A model generated the notes under the pieces. The model had not been told where the DNA came from, did no database searches, and was given only the letters and a program-made list of their open reading frames with translations. Shown here in pieces: positions 7,696 to 15,106 of a stretch of 31,981 bases of DNA (position 1 is its first letter; every line of letters begins with the position of its first letter). Made by a program: the position numbers and the translations under genes. This stretch comes from Bryobacterales bacterium (GTDB lineage: Bacteria; Acidobacteriota; Terriglobia; Bryobacterales; Bryobacteraceae): positions 1 through 31,981 of the forward strand of contig PKZC01000213.1 of the NCBI GenBank assembly GCA_003132905.1. The letters are read 5' to 3'.

Positions 7696-8040
7696 CTACG
7701 AAGAAGAAGTCCCATTAGTTTGCGCCGGTGGCGTGGTTGAAGTGGTGGCGCCTGTCAGGGTTTGTACGCCCTGGTTGATTCCCATGAGTTGCTCTAACTC
7801 GCTGTACTGCACCAGCTGGCCGACGAATTGGATGCTGTCGGTGGGATTCAGCGGGTCCTGATTCTTAATTTGAGCTATCAGTAATTGCAGGAATGTTTGC
7901 TCGCTCGTCAACGAACCCACTCCATTTGACGAGCTCGAACTGGATGAGCTGGAGCCCGTTCCACTGGTGGCTTGTGTGGCTTGTGCCTTCGCCTGAGCTA
8001 GAAGCGACTGTGTTGCGGCAGAGGTGCCGAGTATCTGCAT
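7696..8040 (-). CDS. flgD: Hook-capping protein FlgD, short form
   Basis: 114 residues. The conserved FlgD N-terminal signature is clear: SEQTFLQLLIAQIKNQDPLN followed by PTDSIQFVGQLVQYSELEQL. A Ser-rich linker (about 28-37) precedes it. FlgD forms the cap under which hook subunits assemble. Typical FlgD is about 220 residues with Ig-like and tudor-like domains after this segment; here the protein ends in a Thr/Ser/Pro-rich tail soon after it. The ATG at 8040 has GGAGG upstream and shares a base with the fliK stop (TAATG). The frame open to 8103 overlaps fliK. Confidence 0.9.
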   Translation of the reverse strand: MQILGTSAATQSLLAQAKAQATQATSGTGSSSSSSSSSNGVGSLTSEQTFLQLLIAQIKNQDPLNPTDSIQFVGQLVQYSELEQLMGINQGVQTLTGATTSTTPPAQTNGTSSS

Positions 8041-10541
8041 TATCCGTTTCCTCCTGGATGGGCGTCGCCGCCCGAAGTCTGCTGGTCCAATTCCTGTTGC
8101 CACTTGCCGCCGCTGGCGCGACGGTCTCGCTGCGGCTGCCGATCGCCGCCAAAGGATTGCTGCTGGGAGCCGCGTTGTCCCCCCTCATGGGTGTCCTGCT
8201 GATTGCCGGATTGTGTGGCCACCGCAGCCGGCTTAGTTACATCCGCCTTCCACCCTTGATTCATCAAGTTCGCCGACAACTCGCCAAGATTGGAGCGTAG
8301 CGACTCTCGAAGAACGGGATCGGAAGCATGCACTGACACGTTCACCGATCCGGCGCGGTCGGCTACTCGAATCGCAGCCGAAGATTGATCGTTGCCCGTC
8401 AGATGTAACAGAATCTCAGAAGTCGCGGAAGTCTTGGGCAGTTCTGGAGCGAGTAAGTGGGTTTCCTGAGCGGCCAGGGGCAGGTTCGCATGGGCTGCTT
8501 CCGCGGGTTCTGGCGTACCCGGCATGGTACCGATTTCGGGAGCTTGCAAAACCGTCGCATCATTCCAGTGCGGAGTTACTCCGGCCGGTTGCTTGACACC
8601 CGCTAAGTCCGCCGGATTTTGAGCGCCGGCATCGGGCCTTTCTGCCGCGGGAGCGGAGGGCTGTGCATCACGTGGCGCATCACTGGACGTCTGGCTCTGA
8701 TCCGGCGCTGGCGGCTGCGAGTCCGAACTCTGCGGTTGCGTTACTGAACTCTGTGTAACTGGCGTCTCGCTCGTAGTAACTGCCGTCTTAGATGGTGTCA
8801 GAGTCGAGTGCTCAGGCGAACTTTCCGACCCGAGCATACGAACGGCGAACGCGAGGTTTTCGGCTTGCGGGAGAAGCGGGACCTTGGGCGCCTGAGTTAC
8901 AGGCAGACTCGCAAGCTGAGGCATCGGGGCCTTGCTGGGCGTTTCGGACGCTCGATCCATAACGTCGTGAGCAGCGGGCAGTGGCGTCGGAGGCGCCTTT
9001 TCCACAGAAGCAACCGGGAGTGGCGGGAGAGCTGAATCGACCGTGCTGGCGGCGCGCACGTCGACCTGGGAACGCGCTGGAGTTCTAGAATCGGCGTTCG
9101 CCGGCGGAGTACTGGAACCGTCTGCTTGCGGTGCAAGGGCCGGCGTCGCCGTCGGAACCAGAGATACCGTTGGATCAGGTAATGCCGCTGGCTCGTTTGC
9201 CGTAGAGGGTACCTGCGTAGGCTTCGAGACTTTCGTCGGGGCAATCAGCGCAGTCGGTGCGATGGGCGCGGTCGGGGCAATCGACGCGGTCGACGGGATC
9301 GGAGCAGTCGACGGGATCGGAGCAGTCGACCGGATGGATACAGGCGGATTGTCATTGTCGACCTGCGCGGGCTTTGGGGTTAGCAGACTTGTCGCTGCCT
9401 TTGGGGTTAGCAGACTTGTAGCTGGCTGCGCCGTGGGTTGCAGGGGTGCCCGAGGCGTTGTTAAGGGTTGGAATGCAAGCTCGCGCGTCTTAGAGGTTGT
9501 AACTTCGGCGCTGGCGCTGCGCTGCGTCGCGACGATTCGAGAAGCCCCAGTCGCAGTTGGCTTGCCCGTGACCACATTGATCGACGGCTGTACCGCCGGC
9601 ACGGATGTGCGAGTCGAAGAGATCACTGCCCGAGATGCTATCTTTGGCTGCACTGCTTGTCCCTGAATCACTTCGCCTTGGACTGCTTGTTGTTCGATTG
9701 GCTTAATCTCGACGGGTCCAAGCCCCACTGGCTTCGACGGCGCTGATATAGAATTCGCCACAGAATTCGCCGCTAATGGTTTCGCCGCCAAATACGGCGC
9801 GCCTGTTACCTGGCTGGTCGGCTGGCCCGGCTGCTGGAGCGATTTTGACGCGACACCCGATTGCACTGCGACGCCCGATTGCACTGCCACGCCCGATTGC
9901 ACTGCTACAGGAGATGCAGTCACTTGCACCTTGCCTGACGGAGGTAGTGTAGCCGGCGCGCCTGCGTTGGTCTCCGTCGCGCCGGATGCTGGGGCGGCCG
10001 AGGTGGCGCGGGGCACATTTGATCCCGCTTGATTTGGAAGTGAGAGGTTCGACAGTAACGCCGTTAGCACCGACGTTCCATCGCTCTGCTCCTTGGACGG
10101 CGTCGATTCTAGCGCTGGCGCTTCTTTCACAGTGTGTTCCGTCGCGGGTACTGCGTCCTGCGCCGATTGCGTGAGTATCAGGGCTGCTTGCGCCAAATTC
10201 GGAATCGGAATCGGTGGCGTCGTCGGAGACGGTAGAACTGAAGCCTCTTCGGTTCCAGTACCAGAGTCATCAGGCGATTGTTTGTTGGTTGCCGAACTTG
10301 AAGCCGGCGTGTTCGCTTGCGCCTTGCTCTCTTGCCGTGCGCCGGTCTCTTGCTCTACATCGTCGAAGAGCGTCAGGCTATCGAAGACGTTCTTGAATGG
10401 AATTGTTTTCTGCGCATTGGCGGCTGTTGAAACCAACAGGGGCGACTTTGAATTCAACAGCGCAGCTTTTGAATCAAGCGATTTCGTAAGAGCATGCGCC
10501 GGCAGAGGGAGAGCGGCATGCGCCGGTGCGGAAACAATCAC
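8040..10541 (-). CDS. fliK: Hook-length control protein FliK (very long, repeat-rich)
   Basis: 833 residues from the GTG at 10541, longer than typical FliK (roughly 400-650). Most of the chain is low-complexity Pro/Ala/Ser/Thr/Gln with internal tandem repeats and looks disordered, as expected of the exported molecular ruler. The C-terminal hook-length domain (about 700-780) is recognisable: EILLHLTGNDQSSAAIRVAD, then VNVSVHASDPVLRESLRSNL and GELSANLMNQGWKADV. A Gln/Gly/Arg-rich tail follows. FliK sets hook length and triggers the FlhB switch. There is no ATG near the 5' end and no ribosome binding site. The predicted sigma-54 transcript start is 1-2 bases before the GTG, so the message may be leaderless. 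The exact start is uncertain. Confidence 0.88.
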   Translation of the reverse strand: MIVSAPAHAALPLPAHALTKSLDSKAALLNSKSPLLVSTAANAQKTIPFKNVFDSLTLFDDVEQETGARQESKAQANTPASSSATNKQSPDDSGTGTEEASVLPSPTTPPIPIPNLAQAALILTQSAQDAVPATEHTVKEAPALESTPSKEQSDGTSVLTALLSNLSLPNQAGSNVPRATSAAPASGATETNAGAPATLPPSGKVQVTASPVAVQSGVAVQSGVAVQSGVASKSLQQPGQPTSQVTGAPYLAAKPLAANSVANSISAPSKPVGLGPVEIKPIEQQAVQGEVIQGQAVQPKIASRAVISSTRTSVPAVQPSINVVTGKPTATGASRIVATQRSASAEVTTSKTRELAFQPLTTPRAPLQPTAQPATSLLTPKAATSLLTPKPAQVDNDNPPVSIRSTAPIPSTAPIPSTASIAPTAPIAPTALIAPTKVSKPTQVPSTANEPAALPDPTVSLVPTATPALAPQADGSSTPPANADSRTPARSQVDVRAASTVDSALPPLPVASVEKAPPTPLPAAHDVMDRASETPSKAPMPQLASLPVTQAPKVPLLPQAENLAFAVRMLGSESSPEHSTLTPSKTAVTTSETPVTQSSVTQPQSSDSQPPAPDQSQTSSDAPRDAQPSAPAAERPDAGAQNPADLAGVKQPAGVTPHWNDATVLQAPEIGTMPGTPEPAEAAHANLPLAAQETHLLAPELPKTSATSEILLHLTGNDQSSAAIRVADRAGSVNVSVHASDPVLRESLRSNLGELSANLMNQGWKADVTKPAAVATQSGNQQDTHEGGQRGSQQQSFGGDRQPQRDRRASGGKWQQELDQQTSGGDAHPGGNG
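9291..9326. repeat. 18-bp tandem repeat inside fliK
   Basis: CGACGGGATCGGAGCAGT is repeated perfectly at 9291-9308 and 9309-9326, with more diverged copies extending back to about 9243. It encodes a 6-residue unit of the type PSTAPI. Confidence 0.9.
9373..9426. repeat. 27-bp tandem repeat inside fliK
   Basis: Two nearly identical 27-base units (9373-9399 and 9400-9426) encode the 9-residue repeat ATSLLTPK(A/P). The reading frame is preserved. Confidence 0.9.
9850..9903. repeat. Three 18-bp tandem repeats inside fliK
   Basis: Three consecutive 18-base units (9850-9867, 9868-9885, 9886-9903) differ at only a few bases. They encode the 6-residue unit VAVQSG/VASKS-like repeats, in frame. Confidence 0.9.
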
Positions 10542-10552
10542 GGCGCAACTAA

Positions 10553-10568
10553 TGCAGGTTCGCGGCCA
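10553..10568 (-). promoter_or_regulatory. Sigma-54 promoter of the fliK operon
   Basis: On the minus strand TTTTGGCCGCGAACCTGCAT contains TGGC and TGCA with GG-N10-GC spacing (GG at 10567-10566, GC at 10555-10554). This matches the -24/-12 pattern TGGCAC-N5-TTGCA. The predicted transcript start is about 10542, next to the GTG start of fliK. A matching promoter for flgF faces the other way. Confidence 0.7.
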
Positions 10569-10643
10569 AAACCGCCGCTTCCGATTATCAGCGCGTTAGC
10601 ACCAGCATCCGTCGAGAACTCGGCTATTACCGACTTAGTTTCG

Positions 10644-10687
10644 GCGAAGGCAGCGCTCGCCTTCGCATCCCTTATCGCGAATGCGAA
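10644..10687. promoter_or_regulatory. Candidate activator (enhancer) site between divergent sigma-54 promoters
   Basis: A perfect 8-bp inverted repeat, GCGAAGGC at 10644-10651 and GCCTTCGC at 10659-10666, lies about 90-110 bases from both predicted sigma-54 start points. Two further GCGAA half-sites follow at 10677 and 10683. The position is typical for binding of a sigma-54 activator; the likely protein is the regulator encoded at 16195. Confidence 0.45.
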
Positions 10688-10720
10688 ACAAAACTATACG
10701 ATTTTTTCGCGGCTTCGTTT

Positions 10721-10736
10721 TGGCTGCGGAGTTGCA
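10721..10736 (+). promoter_or_regulatory. Sigma-54 promoter of the flgF-flgJ operon
   Basis: TGGCTG-CGGAG-TTGCA has the exact GG-N10-GC spacing (GG 10722-10723, GC 10734-10735) and a perfect TTGCA -12 element. Predicted start is about 10747, some 7 bases before the flgF ATG. It shares TTTTGGC(C/T)GCG with the opposite-facing fliK promoter. Confidence 0.75.
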
Positions 10737-10753
10737 GTGTGGATGTTCTCGCT

Positions 10754-11482
10754 ATGGATCAGATTAGTGTTTTGGCTGCCGCAGGCATGCAGTCTCGGAT
10801 GCAATCGCTCGACCTTGTCGCGAACAACCTCGCGAATTCGTCCACCGGCGGATATAAGAGCGATGGCGAGTTCTACACTCTGTTCACCTCCGAAGCCGCC
10901 GGCGAAGATGCCTCGGGCCCTTCTTCGGTTCCGATGATCCAACGGCAATGGACCGATTTTGCGCAAGGGTTGCTGGAGCCCACCAACAATCCGCTGGACT
11001 TCGGCCTGTCGGGCAAAGGCTTCTTTGTGGTCCAGGGGCCCTCTGGTCCTCTCTATACCCGCAACGGAAATTTCCGGTTTTCCAACAGCGGTTCGCTCGT
11101 CACCGGTGAAGGTTACCCGCTGCTGCAGCAAAATGGGGAGCCGTTCAAAGTGAATACCAAGCAGCCGCTGGATGTCTCTCGGGAAGGCGACATCAATCAG
11201 AACGGAAACTCCATCGGGCGCATCAAGCTGTCCGAGTTTTCGAATCCCGCGGCACTTACTAAGTTCGGCGCGAATTATTTCACCAATAACACGGGCCAGA
11301 TACCACTCGACGCCACCGGAGCGCAGACCTATCAGGGGAAAATCGAGGCGTCCAACGTGAGCGCCTCGCACGGCGCGGTGCGCATCGTGGGCCTTTCGCG
11401 GCAGTTCGAAATGATGCAGAAAGCCGTCTCGATTGCCAATGACATGGGCAAAAAGGCCATTGAAGAAGTTGCCAAGGTTTAG
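10754..11482 (+). CDS. flgF: Flagellar basal-body rod protein FlgF
   Basis: 242 residues. It starts MDQISVLAAAGMQSRMQSLD and has the rod-family motif LVANNLANSSTGGYK. The FlgE/F/G signature PLDFGLSGKGFFVVQGPSG lies near residue 80, followed by LYTRNGNF. The C-terminus (VRIVGLSRQFEMMQKAVSIA, then NDMGKKAIEEVAKV) is the usual D0 helix. FlgF forms part of the proximal rod. I chose the ATG at 10754 over a GTG at 10739 because the GTG overlaps the sigma-54 promoter and would precede the transcript start. It begins the operon flgF-G-A-H-I-J; FlgF is separated from FlgG by 29 bases. FlgB and FlgC, the remaining rod proteins, are not in the window. Confidence 0.93.
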   Translation: MDQISVLAAAGMQSRMQSLDLVANNLANSSTGGYKSDGEFYTLFTSEAAGEDASGPSSVPMIQRQWTDFAQGLLEPTNNPLDFGLSGKGFFVVQGPSGPLYTRNGNFRFSNSGSLVTGEGYPLLQQNGEPFKVNTKQPLDVSREGDINQNGNSIGRIKLSEFSNPAALTKFGANYFTNNTGQIPLDATGAQTYQGKIEASNVSASHGAVRIVGLSRQFEMMQKAVSIANDMGKKAIEEVAKV

Positions 11483-11511
11483 TCGGGAAAATGATCGGAA
11501 GGAATCCATAG

Positions 11512-12303
11512 ATGATACGAGCACTCTTTAGCGCCGCCAGCGGAATGAACGCGCAGCAAACCAACGTGGAGAATATCGCGAATAACATCGCGAATGCCAA
11601 CACAGCGGGATTCAAGGCCCGGCGCGCCCAGTTTCAGGACCTTCTGTATCAGAATCTGATCCAACCCGGCGCGGCCGCCACCCAGAATACCGTCGTACCC
11701 ACGGGACTCCAGTTGGGCCTGGGTACACGAGCGGTCTCCAACGAAGTGATCTTCACGCAAGGCGATTTTTCCGAGACCGATAATCCGTTGGACGTAACGA
11801 TCCAGGGCAACGGTTTTTTTCAGGTCCTGCAGCCATCGGGTCAGTTAGCTTATACCAAGGCCGGAACCTTCCACTTGAATAATACGGGCCAGATAGTAGA
11901 TCCAAACGGCAACTTACTCGACCCGCCCATCACGGTTCCTCAGAATGCCCTCTCCTTGACCATCGGCACTGACGGAACCGTGAGTTACACGCTGCCCGGG
12001 CAGGCCGCGGCACAACAAGCCGGGCAAATCCAGCTCGCCAACTTCGTCAATCCTTCCGGCCTCAATAGCATTGGCTCAAGCCTGTTCCAGCAGACCGACG
12101 CTTCCGGTGCACCGGTGATTGGCGCACCAGGCGGTGCGGATGGCGTGGGCACCTTGCTGCAAGGTTATGTGGAGCAATCCAACGTCAGTATCGTTCAGGA
12201 ATTTGTGAACTTGATCGTCAGCCAGCGCGCCTACGAAGCGAACTCCAAGGTGGTAAAGGCCGCCGACGACATGTATCAACAGGTAAATAACCTCAAGCAA
12301 TGA
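11512..12303 (+). CDS. flgG: Flagellar distal rod protein FlgG
   Basis: 263 residues, the standard FlgG length. The N-terminus MIRALFSAASGMNAQQTNVE followed by NIANNIANANTAGFK is diagnostic, as are PLDVTIQGNGFFQVLQPSG and the C-terminal YVEQSNVSIVQEFVNLIVSQ then RAYEANSKVVKAADDM. FlgG builds the distal rod that crosses the periplasm. AAGGA lies 9 bases before the ATG. Its last bases overlap the flgA start by 4 (ATGA). Confidence 0.98.
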   Translation: MIRALFSAASGMNAQQTNVENIANNIANANTAGFKARRAQFQDLLYQNLIQPGAAATQNTVVPTGLQLGLGTRAVSNEVIFTQGDFSETDNPLDVTIQGNGFFQVLQPSGQLAYTKAGTFHLNNTGQIVDPNGNLLDPPITVPQNALSLTIGTDGTVSYTLPGQAAAQQAGQIQLANFVNPSGLNSIGSSLFQQTDASGAPVIGAPGGADGVGTLLQGYVEQSNVSIVQEFVNLIVSQRAYEANSKVVKAADDMYQQVNNLKQ

Positions 12304-13235
12304 CCGTATGGCTGCTCTTTTTCAACATGCTTACTCACTCCTCCGGACTCTGTGAAACGATTGCGAACGACCGCATTGTCGGCGAAGACCTGGCAAAAGC
12401 GTTGCCGGGTTTCGCGAATAAAATTCCACGCGACGCCGTGATCGGGTTTTCACCAGCCCCAGGCGCCCGCCGCATTTTCAAATCTCTGGAGTTGCAACGC
12501 ATCGGCGCTCCCTATGGAGTGGCCGTCGCACCGGACGCCGAAGCGTGTTTCGAGTGGAGCCTGCAGCAGTTGACCGATGACGTGGTCCGATCGTCCATTC
12601 GCCAATCGCTTCAAATGCCGGACGCGCGCGTCGATGTGCTCTCGGTGAGCAGAAGCATGGCGCCGGCCGGCAAAGTGGTTTTTCCAATTTCGGGGCTCTT
12701 GGCTTCCACACTTTCCGGGCCTGAAACGCCGGTCACATGGCGCGGCGAAGTGCTCTATCATGGCTCGCGGACCTTCTCCATCTGGGCGCGCGTCAAGATA
12801 TCGTCCACTATGACTCGCGTCGTTGCCACCGAGTTGATCCTGCCGGGCCAGACTGTCGGGCCGAAGCAAGTGCGGCTGGAGACCTACGACGATTTCCCCC
12901 TGCGTAACGACATCGCTCGCAATCTGGATGAGGTAATCGGACGCATGCCGCGACGCGCCATCCGCATGGGGTTGCCCGTCTTTCGCCTCGATCTGATTGA
13001 ACCATTCCAGGTGCAGCGCGGCGAATTAGTTGAGGTGACGGCCATCGCAGGCGCGGCTCAACTGCACATGCCCGCGCTGGCCGAGATGCAGGGCAGACAA
13101 GGCGACATGATCTCGCTCAAGAATCCTCGTACGGGAAAGATTTTTCGCGCCCGAATCGAAGGCAAAGACAAAGCTTTGGTGATGCCCTGGCCCGTCCCCG
13201 AACAGACCATGCCGGAACCGTTGAGGGTGCAATGA
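12300..13235 (+). CDS. flgA: P-ring assembly chaperone FlgA
   Basis: 311 residues. The C-terminal half carries the FlgA/SAF-type fold: ATELILPGQTVGPKQVRLET, IGRMPRRAIRMGLPVFRLDL and then FQVQRGELVEVTAIAGAAQL, with LKNPRTGKIFRARIEGKDKA near the end. This pattern is characteristic of FlgA, which helps FlgI form the P ring in the periplasm. The N-terminus (MTVWLLFFNMLTHSSGLCET) is a plausible but weak signal sequence. The N-terminal half is longer than in enterobacterial FlgA (about 220 residues). It overlaps flgG and flgH by 4 bases at each end, indicating a tightly coupled operon. Confidence 0.9.
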   Translation: MTVWLLFFNMLTHSSGLCETIANDRIVGEDLAKALPGFANKIPRDAVIGFSPAPGARRIFKSLELQRIGAPYGVAVAPDAEACFEWSLQQLTDDVVRSSIRQSLQMPDARVDVLSVSRSMAPAGKVVFPISGLLASTLSGPETPVTWRGEVLYHGSRTFSIWARVKISSTMTRVVATELILPGQTVGPKQVRLETYDDFPLRNDIARNLDEVIGRMPRRAIRMGLPVFRLDLIEPFQVQRGELVEVTAIAGAAQLHMPALAEMQGRQGDMISLKNPRTGKIFRARIEGKDKALVMPWPVPEQTMPEPLRVQ

Positions 13236-13939
13236 AGCTACGAATCTTGAGTCTCTTCTTGATGGGCGCTGTCCTTTGCACCGCCCAGTCGCCGAACAAA
13301 AAGAAAACTCAAACGCCCCCCGAGCCCTCGCCCCTCGACAAATACATCACCGACGCGTACAAAGATGGCTCTTCGCCACAAGCCGCCCATCCGCTCGGGT
13401 CCACTTGGTCGCAGAATGCCCTTTTCTCTAATCTGGGGATGGATCTCAGAGCCAATCGCGTGAACGACTTAGTAAATATAGTTGTAACTGAAACATTTTC
13501 GGCCGTCGCTAACGGCGATGTAAAGACCCAGCGGCAAGCCACCGCCCAAAGCAACATCGCTCAGCTCGCCGGTGTCACGAAAACTACCGGACCTTTAGCC
13601 AATCTCCTCGGCACCAATACTCAAACTCAACTGCAGGGAACCGGCGAGACCAGCCGGGGCGCAGTCCTCACGGCGAATCTGAGCGCTCGCGTCACCCACA
13701 TCTTGCCCAACGGTTACCTGGTCATCGAAGGAACCAAACGCGTGCAAGTAAGCTCCGAAAATCAAGTGGTCACGGTGCGAGGCGTGATCCGGCCGGTGGA
13801 TCTGGCTCCTAACAACAGCATCTCCTCCAACCTGATCGCGCAGATGGAAATCCAGGTGAACGGCAAGGGCGTCATCAACGATACCATTCATCGCCCCAAT
13901 ATTTTGTACCGTATTTTGCTCGGCATCTTGCCGTTCTAG
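13232..13939 (+). CDS. flgH: Flagellar L-ring protein FlgH
   Basis: 235 residues. FlgH signatures include LGSTWSQNALFSNLGMDLRA, then VNDLVNIVVTETFSAVANGD, LSARVTHILPNGYLVIEGTK, the strand VQVSSENQVVTVRGVIRPVD and the C-terminal RPNILYRILLGILPF. FlgH forms the outer-membrane L ring and is normally a lipoprotein. Here the signal peptide reads LFLMGAVLCTAQ: a Cys is present at residue 16, but Leu at -1 does not fit the lipobox (Gly, Ala or Ser expected), so lipidation is doubtful. The last residues and stop codon lie in the first unit of a 19-bp triple tandem repeat. Confidence 0.96.
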   Translation: MKLRILSLFLMGAVLCTAQSPNKKKTQTPPEPSPLDKYITDAYKDGSSPQAAHPLGSTWSQNALFSNLGMDLRANRVNDLVNIVVTETFSAVANGDVKTQRQATAQSNIAQLAGVTKTTGPLANLLGTNTQTQLQGTGETSRGAVLTANLSARVTHILPNGYLVIEGTKRVQVSSENQVVTVRGVIRPVDLAPNNSISSNLIAQMEIQVNGKGVINDTIHRPNILYRILLGILPF

Positions 13940-13987
13940 ACTCTCAAGACCGTTTTAGACTCTCAAGACCGTTCTAGCCTCTCAAAA
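13931..13987. repeat. 19-bp repeat in three tandem copies on the flgH stop codon
   Basis: CCGTTCTAGACTCTCAAGA (13931-13949), CCGTTTTAGACTCTCAAGA (13950-13968) and CCGTTCTAGCCTCTCAAAA (13969-13987) abut with no gaps. The first copy encodes the last two flgH residues and its TAG stop; the others fill the gap to the flgI ATG at 13991. No ribosome binding site is evident for flgI, so the repeats occupy its translation-initiation region. Confidence 0.97.
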
Positions 13988-13990
13988 ATC

Positions 13991-15100
13991 ATGCGACTCT
14001 CATTGACCGTTCTCACCGCTGCGACGCTTCTCCAACTTCCGGCCGCCGCCGATCCTCCCGCCGCGCGGCTGAAGGAGTTGGTCTCGCTCGAAGGCGTCCG
14101 CGAGAATCAGTTAATTGGCTATGGCATCGTGGTGGGACTCAAAGCCACTGGTGACCGGCAACAGACGCTGTTCACCGCGCAGAGCCTTGCCAACATGCTC
14201 CAGGAGATGGGTGTCACGGTGAATCCAAGCCTGATCTTGGTGAAAAATACGGCGGCCGTCATGGTCACTGCCACGCTGCCGGCCTTCGCTCAATCGGGCA
14301 TGCGGATCGATGCCACCGTGGCGGCCATGGGCGACTCCGCTAGTTTGCAAGGCGGACTGCTGTTGATGACCAGCCTGCGCGGAATCGACGGTCAAGTTTA
14401 TTCTATTGCTCAAGGCCCGGTAGTAACTGGCGGTTTCATCGCAGGCGGCGCGGGCAACACGCAAACGGTAAACCATCCTACCGTAGGCCGCATCCCGAGC
14501 GGCGCCATCGTCGAGCGTACATCGCCTGCCGTTGAACCGACTAAGGAGGTGCGCCTCCAACTCCATGATGCCGATTTCACCACCGCCGCGCGCATCGCGG
14601 AAGTGGTCAATCACCACTTCACGGCCGATACTCCTGGCATCGCGCACGCCGACAATTCCGGACTAGTGAGCGTTTTAATTCCAGCAAGCTTTTCGACACG
14701 CACCACCGAGTTTATCGCCGAACTCGAAGCGCTAACGGTGCAGACCGACCGGCCCTCGAAAGTCGTCATCAACGAACGAACCGGAACGATCGTGATGGGC
14801 AAAGAAGTTCGCGTTTCGCCGGTGGCCATCATGCATGGCGATTTGACCGTCGAAATTCAGACCACTTACGATGTTTCCCAGCCCGGTCCGTTCTCCAACG
14901 GAACCACCCAGGTTACTCCCCAGGTTTCGGTTGGCGTCAAAGAAGAGAAGGCGCGCAACGTGGTGCTCAAGGAAGGCGCCACCGTGGAAGAGTTAGTGCG
15001 CGCGCTCAATTCGATCGGTTCCACGCCGCGCGACATCATCGCCATTCTGCAAAGCCTGCGCGCCGCCGGAGCTCTGGAATCGGAGATCGAAGTCATTTAG
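13991..15100 (+). CDS. flgI: Flagellar P-ring protein FlgI
   Basis: 369 residues, family length. A signal peptide (residues 1-20, ending AAA) targets it to the periplasm. FlgI motifs: RLKELVSLEGVRENQLIGYG then IVVGLKATGD; VNPSLILVKNTAAVMVTATL; AQSGMRIDATVAAMGDSASL; GGLLLMTSLRGIDGQVYSIA; and KVVINERTGTIVMGKEVRVS. The C-terminus has GATVEELVRALNSIGSTPRD. It forms the bushing around the rod in the peptidoglycan layer, assisted by FlgA. Confidence 0.98.
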   Translation: MRLSLTVLTAATLLQLPAAADPPAARLKELVSLEGVRENQLIGYGIVVGLKATGDRQQTLFTAQSLANMLQEMGVTVNPSLILVKNTAAVMVTATLPAFAQSGMRIDATVAAMGDSASLQGGLLLMTSLRGIDGQVYSIAQGPVVTGGFIAGGAGNTQTVNHPTVGRIPSGAIVERTSPAVEPTKEVRLQLHDADFTTAARIAEVVNHHFTADTPGIAHADNSGLVSVLIPASFSTRTTEFIAELEALTVQTDRPSKVVINERTGTIVMGKEVRVSPVAIMHGDLTVEIQTTYDVSQPGPFSNGTTQVTPQVSVGVKEEKARNVVLKEGATVEELVRALNSIGSTPRDIIAILQSLRAAGALESEIEVI

Positions 15101-15106
15101 AGCGCC

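Noticed and set aside
9243..9903. Repeat clusters considered as a CRISPR array
   Set aside because: The repeats are adjacent without spacers, are in frame, and encode repeated residues of FliK.
10739..10753. GTG start for flgF, 15 bases before the ATG
   Set aside because: It lies within 5 bases of the sigma-54 -12 element and would precede the predicted transcript start; the ATG at 10754 gives the usual FlgF N-terminus.
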